The notes under the pieces are model-generated. The model had not been told where the DNA came from and ran no database searches. It worked only from the letters and a program-made list of their open reading frames with translations. From Sambucus nigra (Eukaryota > Streptophyta > Magnoliopsida > Dipsacales > Adoxaceae), in the NCBI GenBank assembly GCA_949130495.1, contig OX422208.1, positions 692,803,702 through 692,867,701 on the forward strand: DNA of 64,000 bases, in the 5' to 3' direction. Both the position numbers and the translations under genes were made by a program. Shown one piece after another: positions 21,451 through 32,435 of the stretch; the stretch's first letter is position 1; each line of letters begins with the position of its first letter.

Positions 21451-23519
21451 TGTAGACACCCCATTTCGTTACCCCCAACTCTCCTTAGGTCCCTAGTACC
21501 TCCCTTCATCACTACAAACCCAGGTCATGTCCCGAGTACTGACCTAGAAGCCATCGGGCACTCCCCGGCTCATTTTGACCAAAAAGTCAAACTTTTCATC
21601 TCGATTGAGACTGAATGAATCCTCGAAGGGCACTGAATACCCTTTCTAATGGTCCATCCCGTGTGCGATTCCGACTTACCATGCCGACGAACGATCCGTT
21701 TGCGTCCGAAACTTGACCGAGAGGCCACCGGGCGCTCCCGGGCTCTGTTTGACCTAAGTCAACTCTTCAGCTCGACCGAGGCTGAAAGAATATTCGAAAG
21801 GAACTGAATACCCTTTCCAAAGGTCCGTCCCGTGTGCAATTCCGACTTACCATGCGGACGAACGATCCGCTTGACTTCAAGAGGTCACCGAACGGTTCCA
21901 GGGCCCGGTTGAGCAAAGTCAACTCCCCAAACTGGGTCAAACTCTTTGGAATGTTGAAGTACATCTCCTAACCTTTCCAACGGTCCATCTCATACGTGAT
22001 TTGTACTTACCATGCGGACGAACGATTCGTTTGCGTCCGAACGATTTCCCGTCCAATGGATCTACAAACGCTTTCGAGCCATATTTGACCCAAAGTCAAC
22101 TTCCGAACCCGGCAGGGATCCAAAGGACTTTCAAAGGTCTCTGAATTAAATTTCCAATGGTGTGACCCGTGCATGATTCTGACCAACGGCTTGCCCTCGG
22201 CAGCTAATTTTTCGAAAAGGTCTGAAACACACTGCCAAACGACAGGTCCCAAACTCTGCCTATCAGCACCTGCCGATAGGCAGGACCAGGTCTATGATGA
22301 TCGACAGTGACTTGGGCCTATAAAAGGAGGCCTTAACCACATTTTCAAGGGGATCCCAGATATGATAAAATTCACTCTCAACGAATCCCAAAACCTCTCT
22401 CGAAGGCAGCATGATTTCAACATCCAAATCCCTTTTTTACTTCCACTTTTCATCATCCTTTTCATCAAACTTGGTGAATTATCTACTATCCATCATCATC
22501 CAAGTGCAAGGGCTTCTCTCCAACATTCAAGATCTTCAAGAAGGTCCAACTTTCTCAACTTTCTCTTAAATTCTCTTAAATTCGCAATAACTTGTTTTAT
22601 TACTTAGCACTTTTTATTATCTCGTCTCACACATCCTAATATACTTTTTATTTAGTATTATTTCACATCTCTTATTTTCATATAAATAAAAACCCAAAAA
22701 ACAAGAAAAAGAGGGTTTGCTCATAAATTCCAAATAGGAATTCTCATACTTTTCTCACAACTAAAACACTTTTTCTACACACACACACTCACAAATAAGA
22801 TATCCTCCCATTTGGATTTATGGGATAAAACCCACCCCTCGTTTTATATGTGAAATACGTGGACTTTGATGCCTTTATAGGCTACATAGGCGTCTCGGGG
22901 TAAAACCCGAGACTCGAGTCCTTTTTCTCACTTTTTCTCACTTTTTCTATCTTCTCTAAATCCACTTTCCTTATATTTTATATATTTGCTCTTAGTGACG
23001 TATTACTCCATATGCGTTATCGTTCCATTATAACGATCAACGTAAGGGTAATCGCGTAAATCTTATTTTTCTAATATTATTCTTATATCTTCTTACGGAT
23101 GACTCGCTTTATATTTTCCATGATATAAGTCGAGGATTCCTACCTCCATTATATATATACACATGCACACATATCACGGGCGTAAATATAAAGGAAAATA
23201 ACAAATATCCATGAGAGACCGAAAGGGCGGAATGGGTGCCTAACACCTTCCCATTTCGTAACTAAGCCTCCGAACCCTTCTCGAATCATTTTGGTTTCGC
23301 ATGCACCAGTATGTCTTTGGATGCCATCCTTAGGGATGGCTTTCCCTTTTTCTTTTGTCTATTTTGAGTAAAATAGACCAGCAACTCTGAATCTCTCTAC
23401 ATTTTTACACCTCGTCTCAAATGACGCCGGCCGAAGCGCTCCCGAGAGGGATGCGCGGGACCCGAGGATCCTTTCCCTTCGCGCGCTCGCCCACGCGGTG
23501 AGGATCGGGGATGGCCACA
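21451..23519 (+). repeat. 3' LTR of the Tat element
   Basis: It is 2069 bp, starting TGTAGACACCCC and ending GGATGGCCACA. It is colinear with the 5' LTR, with scattered substitutions and small indels (for example an insertion of ATCAAGATCAAG only in the 5' copy near 5870). The palindrome module is more decayed here (TATCAGCACCTGCCGATAGG), while the TATA box at 22318-22327 is unchanged. The target duplication TAACC follows directly. Confidence 0.93.
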
Positions 23520-23524
23520 TAACC

Positions 23525-23760
23525 CCCAAATATATACTAGTGACGTGACTCATACGCATCCCAAATATTTATAACATAACTGTCATTTATCTCATCCCCA
23601 ACCATAATATTATTTCAATAACTACTAACTCTCAGCACGCTAGTAATTATTACCATAAAATCGGATTAATTACAATTTAAATTTTCTCCCTTTAATTTAA
23701 TTAATTCCCAATTTCCATAATTTCATAAAAATGAATATGCGTAAAAATGCGGGGTATTAC
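23525..23760 (-). repeat. LTR start of the minus-strand chromovirus
   Basis: Read on the minus strand it begins TGTAATACCCCGCATTTTTA and continues AT-rich until the Tat target duplication. It is the proximal part of the LTR resumed at 4787. Confidence 0.75.
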
Positions 23761-23761
23761 A

Positions 23762-24240
23762 GTGACACGAATCAAAATCCCCCCCGAAGGCTCCTCAAGA
23801 TATGATCATCCACAACGAGCAACCTCTACCCGACAACAACCAGCATAGGTATGTTATACACACAATAATGCATTCAATAGGTATACACATAACCTATAAT
23901 AATCATTATGTATTAACGCAACCCAAATACCCAAATGTATACGTAGTATTATTGTCTCTAATGCTCATGTTACTCTATCTATACGATTAATCTCTTTATC
24001 GTATGTATTCCATAAGGCCCTCTTATTCCAACATTTTCACACGATAATTATAATATATTCACAATCATGTATTACTTTACTAACTAAGTAATCTTCAACG
24101 TAATTCTCACCAATAAATACTAACTCTCGTCACGCTAGTAATTATTTACTTAAATCTGGATTAATTATAAATAAATTTCCTATTTAAATTAATTAATCCC
24201 ATAATTAAAATAAATGTTTTCAAAAATACGGGGTATTACA
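23762..24240 (-). repeat. Truncated LTR of a related chromovirus
   Basis: On the minus strand it starts TGTAATACCCCGTATTTTTG at 24240. Its low end (AATCAAAATCCCCCCCGAAGG near 23768) matches the interior of the neighbouring LTR near 3357 (CTCAAAATCCCCCGAAGG). It is therefore the first part of an LTR cut by the insertion of another LTR of the same group at 23760/23761. Confidence 0.65.
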
Positions 24241-24990
24241 GCAATAAACCCATGAGAACCAGTTTTAGTTTCTTCCTTGAAGGATCCATCACAGTTTATC
24301 TTAACCCAATTAAAAAGGAGGGGGGGGGGGCGAACATCATTTGCTTACACTCCTAGGAGGTAAGGGAGGTTTTAGCCTTGGGGACAACTTAAAAACCTGT
24401 AGACTTTTATTGTAGTCTTCAGGTAAGGTCGAAGCCTTTAATAACACATTGGATATAAGGATATTAGCCTTCCTGAAAACATCCTCATTTCTTATTTTAC
24501 ATATAATCCAGATGTACAAGCCATAAGTAAACAATTCTCCCGAGAATGGCAAAGAACATTCTTCATCATCCTTAAAGACATAAGCACCCAACTTTCAATT
24601 CTATCACAAGGCCCCAAACACACACAACCATCCAGTGGTGATCTCTCCCAAATTTTCTGAACCCAAAAACACCCCGTAAGCAGGTGATCGATAGTCTCCA
24701 GTTTCTTCCCACAAATATGACAAATAGGGTCATTCCTAAGTTTCTTCTTCCAAGAACTCATACCATTTTCATGTCTCATCTCTTGGGATTTCTTCATATA
24801 AAGAAGTTAAATTACCCAAATCATCACTGAGTGAGTAATCATTATCCTCATTATACTCATATGCCATTAACTCATCAATCTTATTTACCCTCTCCCATAA
24901 CCCATCACATTTAGACTCTTTATCACAATTTTCTTCAATTAACATCACTGTGTTGTTCATATACTTGAACCTCACTCACTCCCTTACCTT
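24241..24990 (-). pseudogene. L1-type LINE relic: zinc-knuckle and start of RNase H
   Basis: On the minus strand the RT zinc-binding domain reads CHICGKKLETIDHLLTGCFW then VQKIWE (about 24660-24740). A linker follows, then the beginning of RNase H, WVKINCDGSFKEE, at about 24250-24330. RNase H is cut at 24241 by the LTR insertion. Upstream, in the same strand, an acid-rich frame (IDELMAYEYNEDNDYSLSDD, 24769-24975) of unclear origin is joined directly to the zinc-binding part, so endonuclease and RT are missing. Plant L1 LINEs carry this domain order. Confidence 0.7.
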
Positions 24991-25393
24991 TATCTAATCC
25001 ACAAATATAAAGAGACATCGGCATACTAAAACCCATGTTTCATGCAGACACTAACTTCTTATCATTATCAAACTCTATCTACTTGTCATCATGTTTGAAA
25101 CAATACTCAACTGGCCCACTATGACCTATGACAAGAACCCAAAATTGTAATATCTATGTCCTATATAATCTCATTTTAATTGCTATTTTTTGCTAAATTT
25201 GGCCATAAATATTTAATTGTTCACTTTGTAGGTCAATATGCGATTGCGATTTAAAAAGACTTAATTCAAGGCACTTGCAATAAAAATGCAATAAAAAACG
25301 CCAATGCAAATTTCATGTGACGAGACACACTGTATAATCTCCAAGAAATCGAGTCCCACTGTTTCCTAGCCAACCCCAAATTCTCAACTCTTG

Positions 25394-25397
<4 letters not shown>
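24991..25397. other. Unassigned AT-rich stretch
   Basis: Fragments of a minus-strand frame (NMGFSMPMSLYICGLDKGKG) extend the acid-rich segment next door to about 25120. Nothing is recognised beyond that. Confidence 0.3.

Positions 25398-25452
<55 letters not shown>
25398..25452. repeat. (TA)n microsatellite
   Basis: This is an uninterrupted TA dinucleotide run of about 55 bp. Smaller TA runs occur at 25984-26006, 46979-47000, 52072-52105 and 57634-57655. Confidence 0.95.
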
Positions 25453-25455
<3 letters not shown>

Positions 25456-25459
25456 TAAA

Positions 25460-25850
25460 GAGGGTCAGATCCCCTAAATTTATTAAATAGAGGAGAAATA
25501 GCCTCTCCCAAGTGGCATAGAAAGCTTAGATACAAGTGAAGTTTCTTAAAGCAGTAAATGAGGAGCTTTATGATAGCCCCAATGCACTTAAACAAAATTA
25601 AAATCATTAAAAATTAGATCTGATATAGAAGCAACCCATCTTGTCCATCTTGTAAGCACCTCTCGCCACTTTTGGAAGATCCAAGAAATTGTTGAAAATA
25701 GAAAGGGATTAAAGAGTGGTCCCATAATTGGCAAGACTATCTGCTACCATGTTTGACTCCCTGAAGGAATGATGTAAGGAACAATTGAGATTGAGGAGGT
25801 TAGATTTGATTTCTTCCACACATTTATAAAGGTTCTGAGGAGGTTTCCAA
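25460..25850 (-). pseudogene. LINE RNase H C-terminus and 3' untranslated region
   Basis: The minus strand between about 25850 and 25660 encodes CVEEIKSNLLNLNC then SFRESNMVADSLANYGTTL and a stop. That is the C-terminal RNase H signature (RE-N-x-x-AD-x-LA) of plant L1 LINEs. The following bases to 25460 are the probable 3' UTR, ending near the TA run. It may be the tail of another LINE copy, because the RNase H start at 24250 lies on the wrong side for the two to be continuous. Confidence 0.65.
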
Positions 25851-27180
25851 TGTGTATATTTATTTGTATTTATATTTATGTATTATTCTTTATGTTGTCA
25901 TCTATGTATTTAATATTACTTAAGCGCGTGTGTGTGTCTCTTTCATATTTAAGTATTTTAATGTGCAATATTATATTTGAACTTATATATATATATATAT
26001 ATATATGTAAATATGTGTTTATTAGTATTAGTATTGTTATACTATTTTTATTGCCATTACTATATATTATTTATATATCAATATTATATGTATGTATTTT
26101 TTATTTATAAGTATGTATTTATCTATATATTCTTATGTATCTATACACACATGCCCCACCATCATACCAACGTGTACCCTACCCAAAACAGATAAGGAAG
26201 TCACAAAATTCTCATCTATGTCCATATTTTCTCCCATACCTCACATCTCTCCCCCTTTTTAATCACATTTTCTTCTATCTCTTGTACCTGCAACAACTGT
26301 TGTGATTGCATTTTAAAATACAAATGGGAGATCCACTTTACCCACATCTCTCTCAACTTTCGACTGAAAATTAGCCAACCTCTCCCACTATACCACATTT
26401 TATTTCTCTTTTGTGTACCCACTTGCTACACACATAATTATTACTCTTCATCCGACCAAATAATAGGAAGTGAGTGAGCTACACAGTTTTTTGAGTTTGT
26501 AAGGGAGAAGAAAGCATTACATGCTACAAAACTAAAAATGAGAAATGGGTTTCTCTCTCAAAATGCTCTCTACGAATTTTTCTCAAAAAGAAAAATAGAA
26601 AAATATTTTCTTCTGAAAATATTTATTTCCCAAAAATATTCTTTCAAAAATTGAGCAATTTATATGGAATGGGTGTTAGTATGACATATAACTACAATGC
26701 ATGGTTATATGATACAAAGGTGATTTTGGGCTTGTTTTTATCCTAGGGACGACGTGACTGTAGACTACTTGCACAAAAAGGGTAGAACCGCGAAACGTCT
26801 TAAAGAGAGCGACCTAGTCCGCAACTCAACCCAAGAATCGTCTACGATAAATTTTATAAACAATTAAGGTAATGTTGTTTATTTTTATTATGCAGTAAAT
26901 ATTTGGATTCAATGCATGCGGTTCATATTTGCGATAATCATATAAGGTAATAATTTAATTTTGAGTAGTAGACTAAAATTAAATTATAATTTTTATTTTC
27001 GATATCTCCATAAAACTCTTTGATGTGATTTTTAATCACATTGTATAAATTGTACCAACAACAACAGCTAGAAGTTATCACCGGCCTACCTTATATCCTC
27101 AACCTGCTCATATCTTCCCTTCTCGCCATATAATCCCCCCACTCACTAACCCGCGTAAAGCTCTTAACTTAAATAACCCA
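25851..27180. other. Unassigned AT-rich region, possible copia LTR piece
   Basis: Tyr/Ile-rich frames at 25850-26195 are low-complexity TA and TAT runs, not genes. Around 26735-26860 the text GACGACGTGACTGTAGAC and GGGTAGAACCGCGAAACGTC followed by AGAGAGCGACC resembles the R-U5 part of a plant copia LTR, but no partner copy is in the window. Nothing else is recognised. Confidence 0.3.
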
Positions 27181-27417
27181 AATCATCTTCTCTTCACTCG
27201 TCTTTTTTTTTGGTGCAATGGAAATGAAAACATCTAGAACTAGCTCCTCCTAGGATAACAAGTCCCTTGCTAATCTGCTACAAGCGGCTCCTCGAGTCCT
27301 CAATCTCATTTGGTGGTAGTTCCACTTCCACATAATTAAACTCATGTTGCTTTCCCAACTTAACCATCTTGTCTGTGCACTTATTTCCCTATCTCAATAT
27401 GTGATTTACCTTCACAT
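27181..27417 (-). pseudogene. LINE RNase H C-terminal half, left of the copia insertion
   Basis: The minus strand continues the frame of 32436-32666 after removal of the copia element and one copy of its target duplication: ..SYGHV joins KVNHILR, followed by a stop, GNKCTDKMVKLGKQH. This is the RNase H tail (REGNKxAD type). The 3' UTR follows toward 27181. Confidence 0.75.
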
Positions 27418-27807
27418 TATTGAGAATAACGAGTACAAAACTCTAATATTCGCAAGAAATGATTATAAGGAAGTACTCACTAAACTACTCTTTCAAAACA
27501 CTTAAAGAAGACCAACTCATAAAATAATACACTCAAACTAAGATACAAATGCTGATTGCCTTATTGTTTTACTTGTTCTTGGATGATTATACAATCATAG
27601 GACATGGATTATTTATAGCATGGCAAATACATTTTATGCCACACATTAAACGAGTAAGGAAAAATTACAACCACACCTTTCTACCTAACACACTAATTTA
27701 TCACTAGTGAAATATAGGTAAGCAATGACATAACACACACTAGTTTACCACTAATGCAATATAGGTAAGCAATGACATCATATGGGTTGTGATGTTGAAA
27801 CTTAATA
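27418..27807 (-). repeat. 3' LTR of the copia element
   Basis: It matches 32044-32435 nearly base for base. The minus-strand start TATTAAGTTTCAACATC lies directly against the polypurine tract. The inner end (TATTGAGAAT on plus) has drifted from TGTTGATAAT in the other copy. Confidence 0.92.
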
Positions 27808-27822
27808 CTCCCCCTCAATATC
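27808..27822 (-). other. Polypurine tract of the copia element
   Basis: The minus strand reads GATATTGAGGGGGAG immediately before the 3' LTR, the site where plus-strand DNA synthesis is primed. Confidence 0.85.
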
Positions 27823-29330
27823 TACTCTCATTCCTTTCACCATATCGAACTGACGACGAAAGTTTTCAAACTTTCTTGTACTTAAACCTTTTGTGAACAA
27901 GTCTGCAATTTGATCATCTGTCTTGATCCGTTTCATCTCAATCTCTTCTTCCAGAACCTTTTCTCTGATAAAATGATAGTGCACTTCCATATGTTTAGTT
28001 CTTGCATGAAAAACTGGATTTTTCGTCGAATGAACTACCGACCGGTTGTCACAATATAACGAAACTGCATAGTCTACTGGTTAATATAGATCGTTCATCA
28101 ACTATATTAACCACATAATCTCTTGAGCTACCATTAATGATGCTTGATACTCTGCTTCCGTAGTTGATAAAGATACCGTCGGTTGTCTCTTACTACACCA
28201 AGAAATTGCTCTAGATCTAAGCTTGAGTACGTACCCAGTAGTTGATCAGCGAGAGTCATGATCTCCTGCATAGTCAGTGTCACAATAGCCAACTAACTTT
28301 CAATCTTCACATTTCTTATACAAAATACCATAGGTAGTTGTACCCTTCACATATCTCAATATTTGTCGAACTGCTTTCAAATGAGACTTCTTTGGATTTT
28401 GCATGTACCAACTCATCACATCAGTTGCATAAGAAATGTCAGGTCGAGTCAAGGTTAGGTAGATCAGACTACCTACTAATTGTCGATACATTATGGCATC
28501 TTCCAAATCTTTTCCTTCATGCGCACACAACGTGCCATTTGGTTCCATCGCTGTCGAGATTGGCTTACATTCGAGCATCCCGAACTTCTTCAATAAATCT
28601 TTGGAATAATTTTGTTGACAAAGAAATATTCCTTGTGTATGATCAACCTCTAGACCAAGAAAGCACTTGAGTTGTCCAAGTTCCTTCATCTGGAAATGAC
28701 CTGATAATTTCTCCTTTGTTCGAAGAATTTCTACCTCATTATCACCGATTATGATCAAATCATCCACGTATACCAGTACGATAGCTAACTTTCCTCCATT
28801 AGCTTTGACAAATAATCTAGAAACTGTAGGTGTTACTGAAAAATCACTTTGAGTTAAAAATTCAACAATCTTACCATACCACGCCCTTGGTGCCTGTTTC
28901 AATACATAGAGTGCCTTTCGCAACTTACACACATGCTCAGGATGATCTTGATATGAAATCCATTAATTGAATCATGTATATCTCCCGATCCAACTCCCCG
29001 TGAAGAAATGCGTTCTTCACATCCATTTGCCATAAGTTCCAATCTTTGTTGGCTGCAAGTGCAAGTAGGACTCGTACAGTTGTAAGCTTTGACACTGGGC
29101 TAAATGTTTCATTATACTCTAGTTCATATTATTGAGTGAACCCTCGAACCACCAGTCGAGCTTTGTATCTCTCAATTGATCCATCTGGATGATGCTTTAT
29201 CTTGTAAACCCATTTACATGATATGGCTTTCACATCTCTTGGATTCGACACGAGATCCCAAGTCTGATTTTGCTCTAGTGCCATGATTTCTTCTTCCATA
29301 GCTTTAATCCACTCAAAATTCTAGGATTCT
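27823..29330 (-). pseudogene. Copia reverse transcriptase-RNase H
   Basis: From high to low coordinates: WDLVSNPRDVKAISCKWVYK (about 29250), NAFLHGEL, then an open frame 28300-28932 with [19 protein letters not shown], the catalytic [11 protein letters not shown], and [19 protein letters not shown]. RNase H follows ([41 protein letters not shown]) and ends with IADLFTKGLS near 27880. Catalytic Asp pairs are intact, but stops at WLI, DSR and elsewhere break the frame. This is the standard copia RT-RH that makes cDNA. Confidence 0.92.
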
Positions 29331-29620
29331 TCTTCAAACGTATTAGGTTCTTTTACATTTGCTTCTTCTTCTATGGCTGCGTTGGCGTATTTGGGATTTG
29401 GCTTTCTAATTCTTGTTGACCTTCTGAGTTGTGATTGTGGAGTTGATACTTACGTTTCACTAGGTCCACCTTCTTCATCTGGTTTGTAATATACACCAAT
29501 TTGCCAAGGATTCTGAGTTACTTCTTTCTCGATATTATCATCATCATATGAATCTTCAGCTTTGTGTGAGCTTGATAAGATTTGAGGAGTCTGCTCTCCC
29601 ATTGTCTGTTGCAGCTTCTC
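29331..29620 (-). other. Copia integrase-RT linker
   Basis: This is low-complexity coding remnant (Glu/Ser-rich on the minus strand) between integrase and RT of the same polyprotein, with no domain. Such linkers are normal in copia pol. Confidence 0.5.
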
Positions 29621-30330
29621 TTAAAATTCCTTCGAGTTTAATAACACATCCTTTTTCTGAGGACCACATTCTTCATCAAACACCACATCTCGTGATATGT
29701 AACACCTTCCAATCGTAGGATCACAATATTTCCACCCTTTCCTCTGGTTATCGTATCCCACAAAGATACATCTGATGGCTTTCTTGTCAAACTTGCTATG
29801 TAGATGGTTAGGGACAAATACATTACATACACAGCCGAATACTCGAAAGTAACTAACCGTAGGTTTCATGTCCCATAATTTCTCAAAGGGTGAAACAAAC
29901 TCTAACTTTGGTTGAGGAAGTTTGTTAATCACATGGGCTATCATTCTCATAGCTTCAACCTAAAATCTTCTCGGTACATTCTTAGCATGTAGCATACTCC
30001 GATAAACTTTTGCAAGATGTCAATTCTTTCTCTCTACTACTCCAGTCTGTTGAGGGGTGTTGGCACAAGTAAATTGATGATGTATTCTACAGTCTCGTAG
30101 ATACTGTAAAAACTCATTTGAGGTATATTCTCCTCCATTATCTGTGCGTAGACAAATAATCTTTTTCCCCATTTCTCCTTCAATCATCTCTCTTAACTCC
30201 TTAAACTTTAAGAACATGTCATATTTTTCTTTCATAAAGAAAATCCACACATACCTGGAGAAGTCATCAATAAACGTTACCATATACTGCATCCCACCAA
30301 CTGATGATTGCTTGACTGGTCCAAACACAT
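29621..30330 (-). pseudogene. Copia integrase
   Basis: The core reads [19 protein letters not shown] (first Asp), [15 protein letters not shown] (second Asp) and [12 protein letters not shown] (Glu), at 30020-30328. The C-terminal part MKPTVSYFRVFGCVCNVFVP and KGWKYCDPTIGRCYISRDV follows at 29621-29950 after a break near 29960-30015. The zinc-binding part between 30330 and 30880 is too broken to call. In copia elements integrase precedes RT, as here. Confidence 0.9.
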
Positions 30331-30884
30331 CAGAGTGAACTAACTCTAATGGTTCCTTTGCTCTAAACTTTTATTCCTCATATGGTAATTGATGTGCTTT
30401 ACCATACTGGCATCCTGCACATACCGTGTTTGCCCTCCCATCAAATTAAGGAAGTCCCTTGAGCATCGACTTCTTCATCATCACCCTTATCTTAGAATAG
30501 CTAACATGGCCCAATCTCATGTGCCATAAATTTGTTGTCTTATTTTTTTCTTATCTTGTCTACATACGCAGACTCTGCTGACATCACGTAAACTGACTCC
30601 AATCGTCGTCCTTCCATTGTTGGCATTCACGAGATCTTGAGGTCTTGATATACCTTTAAATCTCATGGACCAACCAAGACAAAGTGGCCTGATGATGTTA
30701 ACTATGCCACTGAAAGAAGATTTTTCCTCATACCCGAAACATGGTAGACATTTTGAATCGGCACCTCGATAGAACTGTATTGAGGTGCTACTACCGTCTT
30801 ACCGATATGAGCTATTGGTAGACTTGAGTTGTTGGCTGTTACCATAACTCTATTTACCTTGTATTTTGACAGGCTCTGTAACTT
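30331..30884 (-). pseudogene. Copia protease C-terminus and integrase zinc region, degraded
   Basis: Traces such as VPIQNVYHVSGMRKNLLSVA follow the protease active site, which is usual for copia protease and pre-integrase. Many stops (for example after LSVA) prevent a continuous reading. Confidence 0.6.
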
Positions 30885-31837
30885 CTATTTATCACCCGTC
30901 ATAAAATTTGAGCAGCCTGAGTCGACAATCCAATCATTATCGTAGTCGATCCTCTCAACTATCGAGACCGTGAGAGCTAACTCCTCCTCTTCCACAACAA
31001 AAGATGCTTCAGTATCCCAGTTATCTTCGCTTCTCTCCTTTGAATTGGAAGTAGCAACATTGCTCTCAGTGGGCCTTTTGTTGGACCAACAATCTTTTGC
31101 CATATGTCCCTTCTTGCTGGAGTTGTAACATTTGCCCTCAAATCTTTTATCGTAGCCATGATTCTTTGAAGCTCCGCCTAGACGAGAACCTCCCTCTCCT
31201 TGATGACTTTTTGCCTTGTCATCATCCTTTTTATATTCGCCTCCGATATGCTTCTTGAAGTAGCCTTTGCTTTTTTTTGGTGTAGAGCGCTTCCTCCTCA
31301 CCCTTCAACGAGACTTCTCCCATTTTCTTAGCCATATCTTCTTGACTGGAAAGAAAATTTTCAAACTCAACAAGTGATGGTTGAGTCATCCATCCTCGTA
31401 TAGCAGCAAAAAAACTTTGGTATTCGAACCTCAAACCATGGATAATTATTCTTTTTATCCTAGTTTCACCAATAGCAACTGTTGGATCTAAATTTGAAAT
31501 TTCATGGCATATTTTCTTCACCTTGTGAAAGTACTTGGTGATAGTCATTTCTCATTGCGCCATTGATAATAGCTCGTTCTCGAGAAGTTGTATTCTTGTG
31601 TCGCTCTTCTTTAAAAAAAGGTGTAGTGAAAGTGTCCCATGCTTCTTTCAATGTTTTGGCATCCCAAATGTGGTCCAACATTTCTTCTTCAATTGTGGTC
31701 TTTAAGGCAAACATCGCTTTGCCCGCTTTAATCTTCCATTTTTGCAAACTGCCATTAGCGCCATCAACCTCCGGTTGTATAATTTTAGTACAACCAACGA
31801 CCTCCCAAAGGACTTGTCCTTGCATAAAAGACTTCAT
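30885..31837 (-). pseudogene. Copia gag and protease start
   Basis: Gag is read in three frames: 31502-31837 (WEVVGC.. LQKWKIKAGKAMFALKT), 31231-31548 (YFHKVKKICHEISNLDPTV, IIIHGLRFEYQSFFAAI), and 30885-31301 with the zinc knuckle [14 protein letters not shown], whose second Cys is now Ser. The protease active site [17 protein letters not shown] ends it. Gag packages RNA and the protease cleaves the polyprotein. The two frame changes (near 31510 and 31270) are decay. Confidence 0.9.
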
Positions 31838-32030
31838 ACATGTCGCCCATGTGTTTTAATTTTGGTTGTTGAGCTTCTTGATTCCTCCAACTACTTGAAG
31901 ATCACCCATCGTGTCGATAAATTTTTTATAATACCAAACAAGCCTGATTTCAAGATACAAACTTGTAGAATACGAATTTCTCACCACTCAAGAAAACTCA
32001 CTCCAAAAATACTTGTACACGACCGTCCCA
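31838..32030 (-). other. Copia leader between primer site and gag
   Basis: This short stretch has no gene of its own. Gag probably started near the upper end of the 31502-31837 frame or slightly above it, after a TAAAACAC-type interruption near 31855. Confidence 0.45.
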
Positions 32031-32041
32031 CTCTGATACCA
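32031..32041 (-). other. Primer binding site (initiator Met tRNA) of the copia element
   Basis: The minus strand reads TGGTATCAGAG two bases after the 5' LTR end, complementary to the 3' end of plant initiator tRNA-Met. Confidence 0.9.
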
Positions 32042-32043
32042 AT

Positions 32044-32435
32044 TGTTGATAATAACGAGTACAAAACTCTAATATTCGTAAGAAATGATTATAAGGAAGT
32101 ACTCACTAAACCACTCTTTCAAAATACTTAAAGAAGACAAACTCATAAAATACTACACTCAAACTAAGATACGAATTCTAATTTCCTTATTGTTTTACTT
32201 CTTCTTGGATATTTATACAGGCATAGGACATGGGGTATTTATATCATGGAAAATACATTTTAGGCCATACATTAAACAAGTAAGGAAAAATTACAGCCAC
32301 ACCTTTCTACCTAACACACACTAATTTATCACTAGTGAAATATAGGTAAGCAATGACATAACACACACTAATTTATCACTAATGCAATATATGTAAGCAA
32401 TGACATCATATGGGTTGTGATGTTGAAACTTAATA
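32044..32435 (-). repeat. 5' LTR of the copia element
   Basis: It is 392 bp and pairs with 27418-27807. The inner end TGTTGATAAT is intact and the outer end adjoins the CACAT target duplication. Confidence 0.92.

Larger units (their letters stand above)
4788..23519 (+). mobile_element. Tat-lineage Ty3/gypsy retrotransposon, complete but decayed, 18.7 kb
   Basis: Two LTRs (4788-6869 and 21451-23519) flank the element, and the 5-bp sequence TAACC occurs immediately before (4783-4787) and after (23520-23524), a classic target-site duplication. Order on the plus strand is LTR, tRNA-Arg primer site, leader, gag, protease, RT-RH, second RNase H, integrase, then two antisense genes, a minisatellite, and the 3' LTR. 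The TGTAGACACCCC start, the extra RNase H and the antisense genes are hallmarks of the Tat (Ogre/Retand/TatIV-V) lineage. It is inserted in a chromovirus LTR. LTR divergence and many stops show it is not recent. Confidence 0.95.
1..23760 (-). mobile_element. Minus-strand Ty3/gypsy chromovirus (Tekay-like), gag-deleted, split by a Tat element
   Basis: Reading the minus strand from 23760 downward gives an LTR starting TGTAATACCCC, interrupted by the 4788-23519 insertion. The LTR resumes below 4787, then come a protease fragment, RT-RNase H and integrase, which runs off the window at position 1. The order PR-RT-RH-INT is that of Ty3/gypsy elements, and the integrase and RT wording is that of plant Tekay/Del chromoviruses. 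No gag, zinc knuckle or primer site lies between protease and LTR, so an internal deletion has removed them. The 3' LTR is outside the window. In-frame stops in integrase and RT show it is dead. Confidence 0.85.
27418..32435 (-). mobile_element. Complete Ty1/copia element, 5.0 kb, decayed
   Basis: LTRs of 390 and 392 bp (27418-27807 and 32044-32435) flank gag, protease, integrase and RT-RNase H in copia order on the minus strand. CACAT stands on both sides (27413-27417 and 32436-32440) as target duplication. Primer site and polypurine tract are present. It landed in-frame inside a LINE RNase H. Frameshifts and stops occur in gag, integrase and RT. The lineage is probably Tork or TAR, judged only from RT/RNase H wording. 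Confidence 0.95.

Noticed and set aside
25850..26195. Tyr/Ile-rich plus-strand ORFs
   Set aside because: They are translations of TA and TAT simple repeats with no domain.
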